NCBI RefSeq assembly: GCF_013761245.1
Contig: NZ_JACDUT010000010.1
Location: forward strand, 52,323 to 116,322
Length of the DNA: 64,000 nt
Reading direction: 5' to 3'
Source of the DNA: Thermaerobacillus caldiproteolyticus
GTDB lineage: Bacteria > Bacillota > Bacilli > Bacillales > Anoxybacillaceae
The notes beneath the pieces are model-generated. The model made no database searches, was not told the origin of the DNA, and saw only the letters and a program-made list of their open reading frames with translations. This document shows positions 27,349 to 35,430 of this stretch, piece after piece; positions within the stretch are counted from its first letter, which is position 1; each line of letters opens with the position of its first letter. The position numbers and the translations under genes are program-made.

Positions 27349-27788
27349 ATCGAAGATGCAGGGGGGAATTGTACACCCTGCTAACAAATTTGACGAAAAC
27401 AATGGTCCCGGTGCAAATAATCTATACGCGTATAACCTGAAGATAAAATTAATCCAATCAAGAATGAAAACAATGTCCGATTGGTGGAATACAATTTAAA
27501 TTTAAATGTAGTATAAAAGTGTCGGGATACACTTTTTCGTCGAAATGTACAATAACTTGAACATTTGCAACACTAATTAAATCTCAACTTAAAAAATATC
27601 TCTTCCGGTTAATCTGGCCATTGTTTCATGTGTTAAGTGACAAAAAAGATGTTTCATTTACAAAAATGTTGTTTAAATTACAAAGGCTCTTCGGATTGTA
27701 TAGAGAAGTTTAGCCGTTAAAAATGTTTTTAGATTAACGATTATTACGCAGTGGATTGATATTGTACAACAAACAAAGGAGCATAAAA
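27349..27788. other. non-coding interval with AT-rich repeat
   Basis: No gene is supported. It contains the repeat at 27638-27684 and the ribosome binding site of the next gene. A strong terminator for the UvrA-like gene is not visible. Confidence 0.45.
27638..27684 (+). repeat. AT-rich repeat unit pair
   Basis: Contains GACAAAAAAGATGTTTCATT and TTACAAAAATGTTGTTTAAA, the same motif family as the arrays around yoaS-yozG. It flanks the small gene at 27789 on its left. Confidence 0.6.
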
Positions 27789-28058
27789 ATGAACAGGCAT
27801 TTTGATAAAGAAACATTAAAAGAAATACTCACTTATGTAGAACAAAACTGCACAGACTTAAAAGAGGTAATAACATACATCACAGAACGGTTTGAGTATT
27901 ACTGGCGGGCAGGAGAGTCTGATAAATACCAAACGATATATGGTATTTACAGCTATATAAACAAATACAATCATACTATAGCGTTGATGACAGTAGAAGA
28001 GATAAAAAATTATTTGCAGGGCTTAAACTCACATGCACAAGACGAAGAAGATGTGTAA
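27789..28058 (+). CDS. hypothetical small protein
   Basis: This 89-residue, mainly helical protein begins MNRHFDKETLKEILTYVEQN and is rich in Tyr, Glu and Thr. It has no membrane segment and only one Cys. ATG 27789 follows AAAGGAGC at 8 bases. AT-rich repeat units of one family flank it on both sides in direct orientation. No family is recognised. Confidence 0.7.
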   Translation: MNRHFDKETLKEILTYVEQNCTDLKEVITYITERFEYYWRAGESDKYQTIYGIYSYINKYNHTIALMTVEEIKNYLQGLNSHAQDEEDV

Positions 28059-28117
28059 TAACGTTATTACAAGATATAAAATTCAAAGGGTACCCCACCA
28101 TATAATCCGAATACCCA

Positions 28118-28160
28118 TTACAAAAAGTCATTTAAAAATGATAAAAAATGTTGTTTAATT
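28118..28160 (+). repeat. AT-rich repeat unit pair
   Basis: ATTACAAAAAGTCATTTAAA and AAAAAATGTTGTTTAATT follow the small gene, in the same orientation as the pair before it. Confidence 0.6.
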
Positions 28161-28431
28161 CTCTTTATCTTCGTACTACGCATATTCAGTAGTACCAATC
28201 ATCATACGTAACTAACCAAATTCCGCCACTCTTTCTTATTTCATTGATATGAAACTTTCCACGGTTACATCACTGTGTTACGGTATTATCTGAAAGTCCC
28301 ACTTTTCCGCTGCCTCTTTTGATGTGTAGACGAGGAAAAGCGGGTTCACTCCTTTACTTAGGTTTAAGCGGGATAGAACGTTGTTTAAGTAAATAAAAGC
28401 GTGTTGTGCAGCAATAAATATAAATAAATAA

Positions 28432-28455
28432 TTTACAAAAATGTTGTTTATTTAC
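28432..28455 (+). repeat. AT-rich repeat unit
   Basis: TTTACAAAAATGTTGTTTAT, a single unit of the same family, next to the ABC-F promoter; GTTGTTTAAGTAAATAAA at 28380 is a partial unit. Confidence 0.55.
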
Positions 28456-28464
28456 ACTTAGGAT

Positions 28465-28770
28465 TTGACAATTCTTAAATGTATCGTTTAAAGTAGATGT
28501 AAATTAAAGAACGGAAGGGTGAACCAACTAAATGAAGTACTAATCCTATTTACGAAAGCAAACAATTGAAGGTTATTTTTAGCAGGCAATCTCTGCTCTA
28601 TTTATGATGCCTTCAATTGTCGTTTTTCAGAATAGGATTGGACTTCTATAGGTGGACCTAAAGGGGGTAGTCTCTTTTGGTGTGCCCTATATATGATTTA
28701 TGTCTCCTATTCTGAATGTATATAGGGGGCATTTTTTTGTCTCCTAAACTTGATAAAAGGAGATGTTAAT
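28465..28770 (+). promoter_or_regulatory. promoter and attenuator leader of ABC-F gene 1
   Basis: TTGACA (28465) with a TTTAAA/TTAAAG -10 at 16-17 bases starts a 250-base leader. Two terminators are visible: ACAATTGAAGG / CCTTCAATTGT with CGTTTTT (28562-28627), and GCCCTATATA / TATATAGGGGGC with ATTTTTTTG (28684-28739). Segment 28627-28637 (TCAGAATAGGA) can pair downstream with TCCTATTCTGA (28705-28715), which would break the second terminator. Its AATAGGATT part can instead pair upstream with AATCCTATT (28542-28550), which overlaps the uORF stop. A stalled ribosome on the uORF could therefore switch the RNA to readthrough. Confidence 0.75.
28532..28543 (+). CDS. three-codon regulatory uORF (MKY)
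   Basis: GGAAGGGTGAAC is followed after about 12 bases by ATG AAG TAC TAA. Its stop overlaps the segment AATCCTATT used in an alternative stem of the leader, which is why a regulatory role is proposed. Short uORFs in attenuator leaders are known for ABC-F resistance genes such as vmlR and lmo0919. Confidence 0.5.
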   Translation: MKY

Positions 28771-30339
28771 ATGCTTTTATTAGAAGCTCATCATGTAAAG
28801 CACTATGTACAGGATCGTTTATTACTAGATGTGGATCAATTGCAAATTCATCAAAATGATCGAATTGGATTAGTTGGTCGAAATGGAAGTGGGAAAACGA
28901 CGTTACTTCAAATTCTAGCTAAAAAGATTTCTCCAGAAGAAGGTGTCGTTATTCAACATACTCAATGTGAACTTTTACCGCAGTTTAAACGAACAGATAC
29001 AACAAAAAGTGGTGGTGAAGTGACGCAAGAATATATTCAAAAAGCTCTTGTTAAAGATCCGGAACTTTTACTTGCAGATGAACCAACGACAAATCTTGAT
29101 ACAGACCATATTGAATGGTTAGAAAAGAAGCTGAGAGAGTGGCAGGGGGCATTTATCATTGTTTCGCATGATCGTGAATTTTTGGATGCTCTTTGTACAA
29201 CCATATGGGAAATCAATGAAGGAAAGATAAGAGAGTATACAGGCAACTACAGCGATTATGTAAAACAAAAAGAAGTAGAGAGACATCAAGCACAATTAGC
29301 TTATGAAAAATATGAGAAAAAGAAAAAGCAGTTAGAAGAAGCATTAAAATTAAAAGAGAAAAAAGCGGAAAGAGCAACGAAGACGCCAAAAAGAGTCAGT
29401 GAATCGGAAGTAAGAGGGACAAAGCCATACTTTGCCAAAAAGCAAAAGAAACTGCAAAAAACAGCGAAAGCCATTGAAACGAGATTAGAAAAACTTGAAA
29501 AGGTAGAAAAAGTGAAAGAACTCCCACCACTTAAGATGAACTTACCGAATGCAGAAACGTTTAAAAATCGGATTATCTTTCGTGTAGAGGATGTAACAGG
29601 TATGATTGGCGAACGTGTACTTTGGAGCAAAGCAAGTTTCCATGTTCGAGGTGGTGACAAATTAGCGATTATCGGTCCAAATGGAAGCGGGAAAACGACG
29701 CTTGTAAAAAAGATCATCAACCAAGAGCCTGGTATTACGCTTTCTCCGTCTGTGAAAATAGGCTACTTTAGCCAAAATTTAAATATATTAGATGTGGAAA
29801 AATCTATTATAGAGAATGTCCAGTCTTCTTCAAAGCAGAATGACACGCTTATTCGGACGGTCCTTGCGAGAATGCATTTCTTCAGAGATGATGTTTATAA
29901 GCCTGTAGGGGTTTTGAGTGGCGGTGAGCGAGTAAAAGTTGCACTAGCAAAACTATTTTTAAGTGATATCAATACATTAATTTTAGATGAACCGACGAAT
30001 TTTCTTGATACGGAATCTGTTGAAGCATTAGAGTCTCTTCTAAAAGAGTACGAAGGGAGCGTGATCTTCGTCTCCCACGATCGCCGATTCATTGAAAATA
30101 TCGCTACACGAATTTTGGTCATTCGTAATCAAAAGATTAAATTGTTTGAAGGAACCTATCAGCAATATAAACATGCTCAACTACAAAAAACTCGAGACAC
30201 CGCAAAAGATAAACGTCTCTTACTCGAAACAAAAATATCAGAAGTACTAAGTCGCTTAAGTATCGAACCATCTGAAGAATTAGAAATGGAATTTCAAAAA
30301 CTTTTAAAAGAAAAAAGGGAATTGGACACGATTGAATAA
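28771..30339 (+). CDS. ABC-F ribosome-protection protein 1
   Basis: The 522-residue protein has two ATPase domains without membrane segments: Walker A GRNGSGKTT and GPNGSGKTT, signatures SGGE (first degenerate, TKSGGEVTQE) and LSGGERVKVALAK, Walker B LLADEPTTNLD and LILDEPTNFLD. A long charged interdomain linker (about 165-260) is the region that reaches the ribosome in antibiotic-resistance ABC-F proteins. Such proteins displace lincosamides, streptogramins, pleuromutilins or macrolides from the 50S exit tunnel. ATG 28771 lies 8 bases after AAAAGGAG. The upstream attenuator supports drug-inducible expression. The resistance spectrum cannot be read from sequence. Confidence 0.88.
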   Translation: MLLLEAHHVKHYVQDRLLLDVDQLQIHQNDRIGLVGRNGSGKTTLLQILAKKISPEEGVVIQHTQCELLPQFKRTDTTKSGGEVTQEYIQKALVKDPELLLADEPTTNLDTDHIEWLEKKLREWQGAFIIVSHDREFLDALCTTIWEINEGKIREYTGNYSDYVKQKEVERHQAQLAYEKYEKKKKQLEEALKLKEKKAERATKTPKRVSESEVRGTKPYFAKKQKKLQKTAKAIETRLEKLEKVEKVKELPPLKMNLPNAETFKNRIIFRVEDVTGMIGERVLWSKASFHVRGGDKLAIIGPNGSGKTTLVKKIINQEPGITLSPSVKIGYFSQNLNILDVEKSIIENVQSSSKQNDTLIRTVLARMHFFRDDVYKPVGVLSGGERVKVALAKLFLSDINTLILDEPTNFLDTESVEALESLLKEYEGSVIFVSHDRRFIENIATRILVIRNQKIKLFEGTYQQYKHAQLQKTRDTAKDKRLLLETKISEVLSRLSIEPSEELEMEFQKLLKEKRELDTIE

Positions 30340-30386
30340 TTTTGAAGAGTTCCTTTTGTAATAATATTTAATTTAAATAGCTCATT

Positions 30387-30446
30387 AAGCCCCCTAATGA
30401 ATTTGGACATTATAATGAAGTGACCAAATGAAGGGGGCTTTTGCTA
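30387..30446 (+). terminator. hairpin after ABC-F gene 1
   Basis: AAGCCCCCT / AGGGGGCTT with T-tract. The long loop holds TTTGGACATTATAATGAAG, which looks like the terminal repeat of the IS3-type relic that follows. Confidence 0.55.
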
Positions 30447-30456
30447 TACATGAAAT

Positions 30457-30640
30457 GAAGAAAACATTCAAAGGAATTTAAGTTACAAATGGTGAGAGAA
30501 GCATTAGAAGTTGGAAATAAAACATTGGTAACTAGAAGATATGAACTTAGCCCGAATCTCGTGCAAAGGTGGATGAAAGCATATGGACGAGAAACGGTTA
30601 CCCATTCCTCTTCAGCTGAGGTGAAGGTGAGAAAAGGGAA
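30457..30640 (+). pseudogene. IS3-family transposase OrfA fragment
   Basis: Translation gives KHSKEFKLQMVREALEVGNK, RRYELSPNLVQRWMKAYGRE, the N-terminal helix-turn-helix of IS3-type OrfA proteins. The sequence then runs into unrelated DNA and no OrfB follows. Confidence 0.65.
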
Positions 30641-30716
30641 GGAGATATTTTATTTGTTGCCAAATAAAGCTTCCATTAATATTTTTAATCATTTATTCCA
30701 AACCAACATTTTAAAA

Positions 30717-31208
30717 CTAACGTAGTCGGGCTAATTTTTCTAGAAAATCAGCAACAAGCTCAAGTGACGACAAGTCATAGCTTCTAAATAGTTCAAAACT
30801 CTTTTTATCCAATTCCAGATGGTATTGCTGGTGCAATTTTGATAACTCAGCACCCAAAGGCGTGACATAGAAATAAATCTCTTTAAGGTTTGTCGGACGT
30901 TGTTCTTTTCTTATTAAACCATAATCCAAAAGTTTTCGAGTAACTTTAGATATTGCTCCTTTTGTCACACCTAATTTTTGAGCGATATCTATACCCTTAA
31001 TGCCTTCATTTTGACTAATTATCTCTAATGTATGAAGGCTTAAAACAGACAGTTTAGGAATTAGTTGCTTGAGACGGTCATTGGAGGTATTCTCGATTAA
31101 CCATATTTTATCTGAAGCATCATCTGACTCACTGGTGAAAATAAGAAGTAAAGATTCTTTAATTCTTTGTTGGATTTTTTTAATATCGTTGTCCGCATCA
31201 GTCATCAA
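30717..31208 (-). CDS. MarR-family regulator
   Basis: The 163-residue protein has a winged helix (IDIAQKLGVTKGAISKVTRK, DYGLIRKEQRP, YFYVTPLGAELSKLHQQYH) between dimerisation helices. It is divergent from a nitroreductase gene. Two related dyads lie in the intergenic region, one exactly at the nitroreductase transcription start, so it probably represses that gene until a ligand is bound. GGAAGGAAGAAACC precedes the start. Confidence 0.88.
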   Translation of the reverse strand: MMTDADNDIKKIQQRIKESLLLIFTSESDDASDKIWLIENTSNDRLKQLIPKLSVLSLHTLEIISQNEGIKGIDIAQKLGVTKGAISKVTRKLLDYGLIRKEQRPTNLKEIYFYVTPLGAELSKLHQQYHLELDKKSFELFRSYDLSSLELVADFLEKLARLR

Positions 31209-31248
31209 GGTTTCTTCCTTCCTTTCTTTATAAAAAATTATAACATAA

Positions 31249-31314
31249 GTTTACTTGGAAATCATTTGATTGACACTCTTACATTTATTTATTAATATAG
31301 TTTCCGTGGAAACT
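31249..31314. promoter_or_regulatory. nitroreductase promoter with MarR operators
   Basis: TTGACA (31270-31275), 17 bases, TAATAT (31293-31298), immediately followed by the dyad AGTTTCC-GT-GGAAACT (31299-31314). A related site AGTTTACTTGGAAATC begins at 31249 on the MarR side. Confidence 0.7.
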
Positions 31315-31334
31315 AAAATACGGAGGGATCTTTA

Positions 31335-32075
31335 ATGAATGATGTCATCCGAACAATTAATAATCATCGATCTATAAGAAAGTTCAAAAATATTCCGCTA
31401 ACTCAAGAGCAGATTGACATAATTGTTCGCGCTGCCCAAATGGCTCCAACATCTGGTCATTTACAATCATTTACCATTATTGGTATTACTGATCCTAACT
31501 TAAAAAAAGAATTATCGAAACGAGCGGAAAGTCCAGCGATTGAGGAAAGTGGTTATTTATTTATCTTTTGTGTTGATTTTTATCGTATCATGGTAACTGC
31601 TAATGATATTGAAAAAGAAAAAATGAAAAATAATTTAAGTTTTGCTTACTTCTATCAAACCGGCATTACTAATACGGCCATTGCTTTACAAAATGCTAAT
31701 TTGGCGGCTGAGTCTATCGGGCTAGGGACTGTGATTCTAGGAGGTGTTGGTGCGGTGACAGAGCTGGATGAGTGGCTTGATTTACCCAATAATGTGATTC
31801 CCTTAGTTGGACTAGCTGTTGGTGTTCCAAACGAAATGCCGGAACAAAAACCACGTTTACCCCAGTCCGCTCTGTTCTTTGAAAACAAATATAACCGTCA
31901 TTTAAAAGAACTCGTTGAAAAATTTGATAAAGATATGGAGTACTATTATGCACATCGTACGAGTAATCAGCAGATAGCAAATTGGTCACAGAAAAATATT
32001 AACATGCTGACTCAGGATATACCGTTTGAGTTTTACAGCGAATATATCAAACGTAAAGGATTTGTTTTAAAATAA
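31335..32075 (+). CDS. NADPH-dependent flavin nitroreductase (NfsA type)
   Basis: The 246-residue protein matches oxygen-insensitive nitroreductases/FMN reductases of the NfsA group: N-terminal NNHRSIRKFKNIPLTQEQID, AAQMAPTSGHLQSF, ALQNANLAAESIGLGTVILGG, and VPLVGLAVGVPNEMPEQKPR. It would bind FMN and reduce nitroaromatics, quinones or flavins in the cytoplasm. GGAGGGATCTTTA precedes the ATG. It is controlled by the divergent MarR gene. It stands alone. Confidence 0.88.
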   Translation: MNDVIRTINNHRSIRKFKNIPLTQEQIDIIVRAAQMAPTSGHLQSFTIIGITDPNLKKELSKRAESPAIEESGYLFIFCVDFYRIMVTANDIEKEKMKNNLSFAYFYQTGITNTAIALQNANLAAESIGLGTVILGGVGAVTELDEWLDLPNNVIPLVGLAVGVPNEMPEQKPRLPQSALFFENKYNRHLKELVEKFDKDMEYYYAHRTSNQQIANWSQKNINMLTQDIPFEFYSEYIKRKGFVLK

Positions 32076-32265
32076 TGGTAATTAACTCAACTTTCTATCC
32101 CTGAAATAAGCAGGGAATCTTTGATATGGTTAGGTAAACCTGTAATAAATTTTAATAGATTTCTCTTTGGTGTTACATTTGTTAAAATGAGGGACATAAT
32201 TGTAGTGGAAATGAATCGATCTAATGAATTCGGGATTAATACTAAAAAATATCAGGCTTTGTAGA

Positions 32266-32530
32266 TACAAGAGTAAGTAAGTCGATTGCAGAAATTCTGA
32301 GCAAGCTAGATCACAGAACATTGGTGCTCTGGGCTACTGACTGCACCGAACATGTACTCCTATATTTCGAGGGGAAGTACCCGAAAGACGACCGACCTCA
32401 AAAAGCTATCGAAGCGAAGCAGGGCGTGCCTGGGTGAGTGGTGAAATAGCGATGGGCAAAGCTCGCACTGCTGCATTTACTGTTGAGCGATTACCAAAAA
32501 TGTGGTTTAAAATCTTCAGCTATATTTAAA
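32266..32530 (+). pseudogene. Imm5-like putative immunity protein relic
   Basis: LDHRTLVLWATDCTEHVLLY and KYPKDDRPQKAIEA are followed, after a frameshift near 32420, by GRAWVSGEIAMGKARTAAFT, then unrelated sequence to a stop. The ATDCxExVLxxFExKYPxDxRPxxAIEAxRAW pattern is that of small putative immunity proteins. Both ends are lost. Confidence 0.6.
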
Positions 32531-32712
32531 GGGGCCAGATTGTGGAGAATCAGCAGGTATTTAAGAAAGAGGATCGAAGTTAGACTTAGGGACACTTTCT
32601 TCAAGTAACGTTGTATAATAGTGGAATAAGTGTTAGTTTTATTTGACTTTTTCTAAAAGGATCTCTATAATAATATCTGTACTTTTGAATTTATAGGAGG
32701 ATTATTAAAAAA

Positions 32713-32754
32713 ATGTATTTTATCAGATTGCGTTTCCCAACTTTGAACCAGTAA
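32713..32754 (+). CDS. ErmD-like regulatory leader peptide
   Basis: The 13-codon ORF encodes MYFIRLRFPTLNQ, with AGGAGG 12 bases upstream. Its last nine residues equal those of the ErmD leader (MTHSMRLRFPTLNQ), whose RLR motif makes macrolide-bound ribosomes stall. The third-residue context IRLR places Arg-Leu-Arg at positions 5-7. Its 3' end is inside the first leader hairpin, so stalling would change the RNA fold. Confidence 0.85.
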   Translation: MYFIRLRFPTLNQ

Positions 32755-32852
32755 TTAAATACGTTCAAAGGCTCTGCTTGTGTATGCAGAGTAATGGGAG
32801 CAGTCTGTCCTTTTTTAATAATCTTCATTTCATATAGAAAATATGTAATGTG

Positions 32853-32883
32853 AAGACAGGCGGATCCGTTCTGTCTTTTTTTA
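32853..32883 (+). terminator. attenuator terminator, internal
   Basis: AAGACAG / CTGTCTT arms around GCGGATCCGTT, followed by TTTTTTT. Confidence 0.75.
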
Positions 32884-32992
32884 TTTATGTATAATTTGCC
32901 TTCTTTTGTTTAGCAAAAGGAAGGTTTATTTGGTGACGGCTTCTAATAGCCCCTAATCTAATAAGGATGGGTCTTCTTCCCTTTACTCTGAA

Positions 32993-33020
32993 TCACAGGC
33001 AGATCGCCTGTGATTTTTTA
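32993..33020 (+). terminator. attenuator terminator just before the methyltransferase
   Basis: TCACAGGC-AGATC-GCCTGTGA followed by TTTTTTA. It ends 20 bases before the methyltransferase ATG, too close to serve any other gene on this strand. Confidence 0.9.
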
Positions 33021-33040
33021 TTTCGAAAGGGAGAGATAAC

Positions 33041-33916
33041 ATGACCAAAAAAATAAAAAGTGCAGAACTTGTTAGTGAATTTGTAGGGGTATTCAGATGT
33101 CCACTCTGTAAAAGTTCGATGAGGGTTGTTGATTTTAAAAGCCTAATATGCTCTAAAAACCATACTTTTGATTTCGCAAAACAGGGATATATAAACTTGA
33201 TGACTCATCCCTCTAATAGTCATTACAAGAAGGAACTGTTTGAAGCAAGACACAAGATCATTATGGAAAGCAACTTATACACTTCCATGCATGAAACGAT
33301 TGCGAAAGTGATAAAGGAGTATATGGATGCTTCTCTTAACCCTTTTATGGTTGCAGATTTAGGATGCGGAGAAGGTTCCCATTTACAAAAGAGTTTGGAC
33401 GAATGTATGATTCCGGCAATGACTGGGGTTGGTCTCGATATTTCAAAGGAAGGCATTGTCATGGCAGCGAAGAGATACGATAACCAAATTTGGCTAGTAG
33501 GTGACTTGGCCAAATCACCACTGGCGGATCAATCGTTTCATGTGGTTCTTAATATCTTATCTCCTTCCAATTACAAGGAATTCAAGAGGATTTTAGTTGA
33601 AGATGGACTGGTCATTAAAGTTGTTCCTCGTCCTAATTATCTAAAGGAGCTACGAGAAGTACTCTTTGATAACAATGAAAAAAAGGTCTATAAAAATGAT
33701 CAAATCGTGTCACTTTTTAAAAAACATCTCCATCTACTGGATGTTTTCAATTTATGTTATACAAAGAACCTTAAGAAAGCGGAGCTTAAAAATTTGGTTC
33801 AAATGACCCCGCTTGCTTGGTCTGCGGATAAAGCACGCATTGATGCGTTTATTAATCGGGATTCCGCTGCGATCACAGTAGATTTAGATATTTTAGTTGG
33901 AGCAAACAAGGCATGA
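33041..33916 (+). CDS. 23S rRNA guanine-N1 methyltransferase, RlmA/TlrB-like
   Basis: The 291-residue protein has an N-terminal zinc knuckle (Cys20, Cys23, Cys37, His41 in CPLC...CSKNH), the RlmA signature FDFAKQGYINLM and a class I SAM domain with VADLGCGEGSHL and GVGLDISKEGIVMAAKR. RlmA-type enzymes methylate G745 or G748 of 23S rRNA; the G748 enzyme TlrB takes part in tylosin resistance. AAAGGGAGAG precedes the ATG. It is transcribed with the ABC-F gene 48 bases downstream, both behind the ErmD-like leader, so a macrolide-resistance role is inferred. Whether the target is G745 or G748 is not decidable here. Confidence 0.85.
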   Translation: MTKKIKSAELVSEFVGVFRCPLCKSSMRVVDFKSLICSKNHTFDFAKQGYINLMTHPSNSHYKKELFEARHKIIMESNLYTSMHETIAKVIKEYMDASLNPFMVADLGCGEGSHLQKSLDECMIPAMTGVGLDISKEGIVMAAKRYDNQIWLVGDLAKSPLADQSFHVVLNILSPSNYKEFKRILVEDGLVIKVVPRPNYLKELREVLFDNNEKKVYKNDQIVSLFKKHLHLLDVFNLCYTKNLKKAELKNLVQMTPLAWSADKARIDAFINRDSAAITVDLDILVGANKA

Positions 33917-33964
33917 GAAAGAAAGTGATAACCGCACAAATGAATTGGAGGTAGTGAGTGAATA

Positions 33965-35428
33965 ATGGAAAAAGTATATATTGAATTAAAAAATATTGAA
34001 GTCTCATTTTTAGATCGATTAGTATTAGATATCCCTCGACTAGCAGTACACCAGTTTGATCGTATCGGGATTGTCGGAAAAAATGGAGCTGGAAAGAGTA
34101 CATTATTGAAACTTTTGGCCGGTCAAATTACTCCAGATAAAGGTCAAGTACATCGGTTTGCAGATTTTGCTTATTTCGATCAACTGTCCAGACCAGTTGA
34201 AAGAGAAATAGATTATGAGCTGTTAGGAAAGCTATCTATACCTCAAACAGAAGTGAAAAATTTAAGTGGTGGTGAACAAACGCGTTTGAAGTTAGCGGAA
34301 ATTTTCTCCACCTATCATGACGGTTTATTGATTGACGAGCCGACAACTCACTTAGATGAGGACGGTGTACAGTTTTTCATCGATGAGCTACGTTATTACT
34401 ACGGCGCTCTTGTTCTTGTAAGCCATGATCGTCATGTGTTAGATGAACTCGTTACAAAAATTTGGGAAGTAGAAGACGGGCGTGTAACGGAATACACGGG
34501 AAATTATTCCGACTACGTAGCACAAAAAGAACTCGCTCGTAATAGACAGCTTAAGGATTACGAAAAATATGTGAAAGAAAAAACACGTCTTTTAAAAGCT
34601 GCAGAGGAGAAGATGAAAAAGGCGGAAAAAATTACTCAGCCAAATAAACGTATGTCAAAAAAGGAAACGAAAGCAAAGGCAAATAAAATGTTTATGACTA
34701 AATCAAAAGATACAAGCCAAAAGGCGATTCAACGTGCAGCAAAAGCGATTGAGCAGCGAGCGGAACAACTCGAAACAGTGGAGGCACCAAAAAAGGAACA
34801 AACACTTTATTTTCCTCAGCCGACAGCTCTCAAGCTACACAATAAGTTTCCAATTATGGCGGATCGATTAACGTTAAAGGCAGGGAATAAAACCCTACTC
34901 AAAGAAGCTAGTTTCCAATTCCCATTAGGGAGCACTATCGCGATTACGGGAAAAAATGGTTCAGGGAAAACAACACTCCTTCGTCATATCATACAACAAG
35001 GAGAAGGGATTATCATATCTCCCAAAGCTGTCATCGGATCATATGAACAAATGGACTATTATTTTGAGAAAGATGAAACCGTAATGGCATATATGAAGGA
35101 GAAAAGCGACTACGATGAAAGCAAGATCCGTGCAGTCCTACACGCAATGAATTTTACCGGAAATGATTTGAGAAAGAGTGTCCGCGATTTAAGTGGTGGA
35201 GAAGCAATCCGTCTAGTATTGTGTCAACTGTTTTTGGGAAGATACAATATACTGATTTTAGATGAGCCGACAAATTTTTTAGATGTTTTTTGTATTGAAG
35301 CGTTAGAACGCTTTTTAAAAGGATATGAAGGCACCGTCCTTCTCGTATCACATGATCGCATGTTTATTAATCGTGTAGCAGATCATATATATGTCATTGA
35401 AAATCAACAACTAAAATTAAAAAACTAA
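33965..35428 (+). CDS. Msr-like ABC-F ribosome-protection protein 2
   Basis: The 487-residue protein has two ATPase domains: Walker A GKNGAGKST and GKNGSGKTT, signatures LSGGEQTRLKLAE and LSGGEAIRLVLCQ, Walker B LLIDEPTTHLD and LILDEPTNFLD. A charged linker spans about 185-285. The N-terminal LAVHQFDRIGIVGKNGAGKS block is characteristic of the Msr (macrolide/streptogramin B) subgroup. GGAGGTAGTGAGTGAATA precedes the ATG. It shares the operon and macrolide-type attenuator with the RlmA-like gene. The last 115 codons are copied, with damage, at 46840-47182. Confidence 0.88.
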   Translation: MEKVYIELKNIEVSFLDRLVLDIPRLAVHQFDRIGIVGKNGAGKSTLLKLLAGQITPDKGQVHRFADFAYFDQLSRPVEREIDYELLGKLSIPQTEVKNLSGGEQTRLKLAEIFSTYHDGLLIDEPTTHLDEDGVQFFIDELRYYYGALVLVSHDRHVLDELVTKIWEVEDGRVTEYTGNYSDYVAQKELARNRQLKDYEKYVKEKTRLLKAAEEKMKKAEKITQPNKRMSKKETKAKANKMFMTKSKDTSQKAIQRAAKAIEQRAEQLETVEAPKKEQTLYFPQPTALKLHNKFPIMADRLTLKAGNKTLLKEASFQFPLGSTIAITGKNGSGKTTLLRHIIQQGEGIIISPKAVIGSYEQMDYYFEKDETVMAYMKEKSDYDESKIRAVLHAMNFTGNDLRKSVRDLSGGEAIRLVLCQLFLGRYNILILDEPTNFLDVFCIEALERFLKGYEGTVLLVSHDRMFINRVADHIYVIENQQLKLKN

Positions 35429-35430
35429 TC

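Larger units (their letters stand above)
28059..28464. other. non-coding interval with AT-rich repeats
   Basis: Repeat units occur at 28118-28160 and 28432-28455. No gene is seen; the promoter for the ABC-F leader starts at the right end. Confidence 0.45.
32643..33035 (+). promoter_or_regulatory. macrolide-type attenuator leader with sigma-A promoter
   Basis: TTGACT (32643) - 17 bases - TATAAT (32666) is a near-perfect promoter. The 350-base leader contains a uORF at 32713, a hairpin CTTTGAAC / GTTCAAAG (32741-32770) overlapping the uORF end, CTCTGC / GCAGAG (32772-32791) before TCTGTCCTTTTTT, AGACAG / CTGTCT with T7 (32854-32882), CCTTCTTTTG / CAAAAGGAAGG (32899-32924), and a final perfect terminator at 32993. 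AGACAG can also pair with the earlier CTGTCC. This layout is that of the ermD/ermK attenuators, in which a stalled ribosome on the leader prevents termination. Confidence 0.8.

Noticed and set aside
27638..28455. CRISPR array
   Set aside because: Units are A/T-rich, irregularly spaced and variable, with no unique spacers of constant length and no cas genes in the window.
28771..30339. ABC drug exporter
   Set aside because: Both ATPase domains are joined by a charged linker with no membrane segment, which is the ABC-F architecture, not a transporter.
32713..32754. Relic of an erm gene leader with no current function
   Set aside because: The final terminator is 20 bases from the methyltransferase start and the promoter is near consensus, so the leader is positioned to control the present operon; kept as functional hypothesis.
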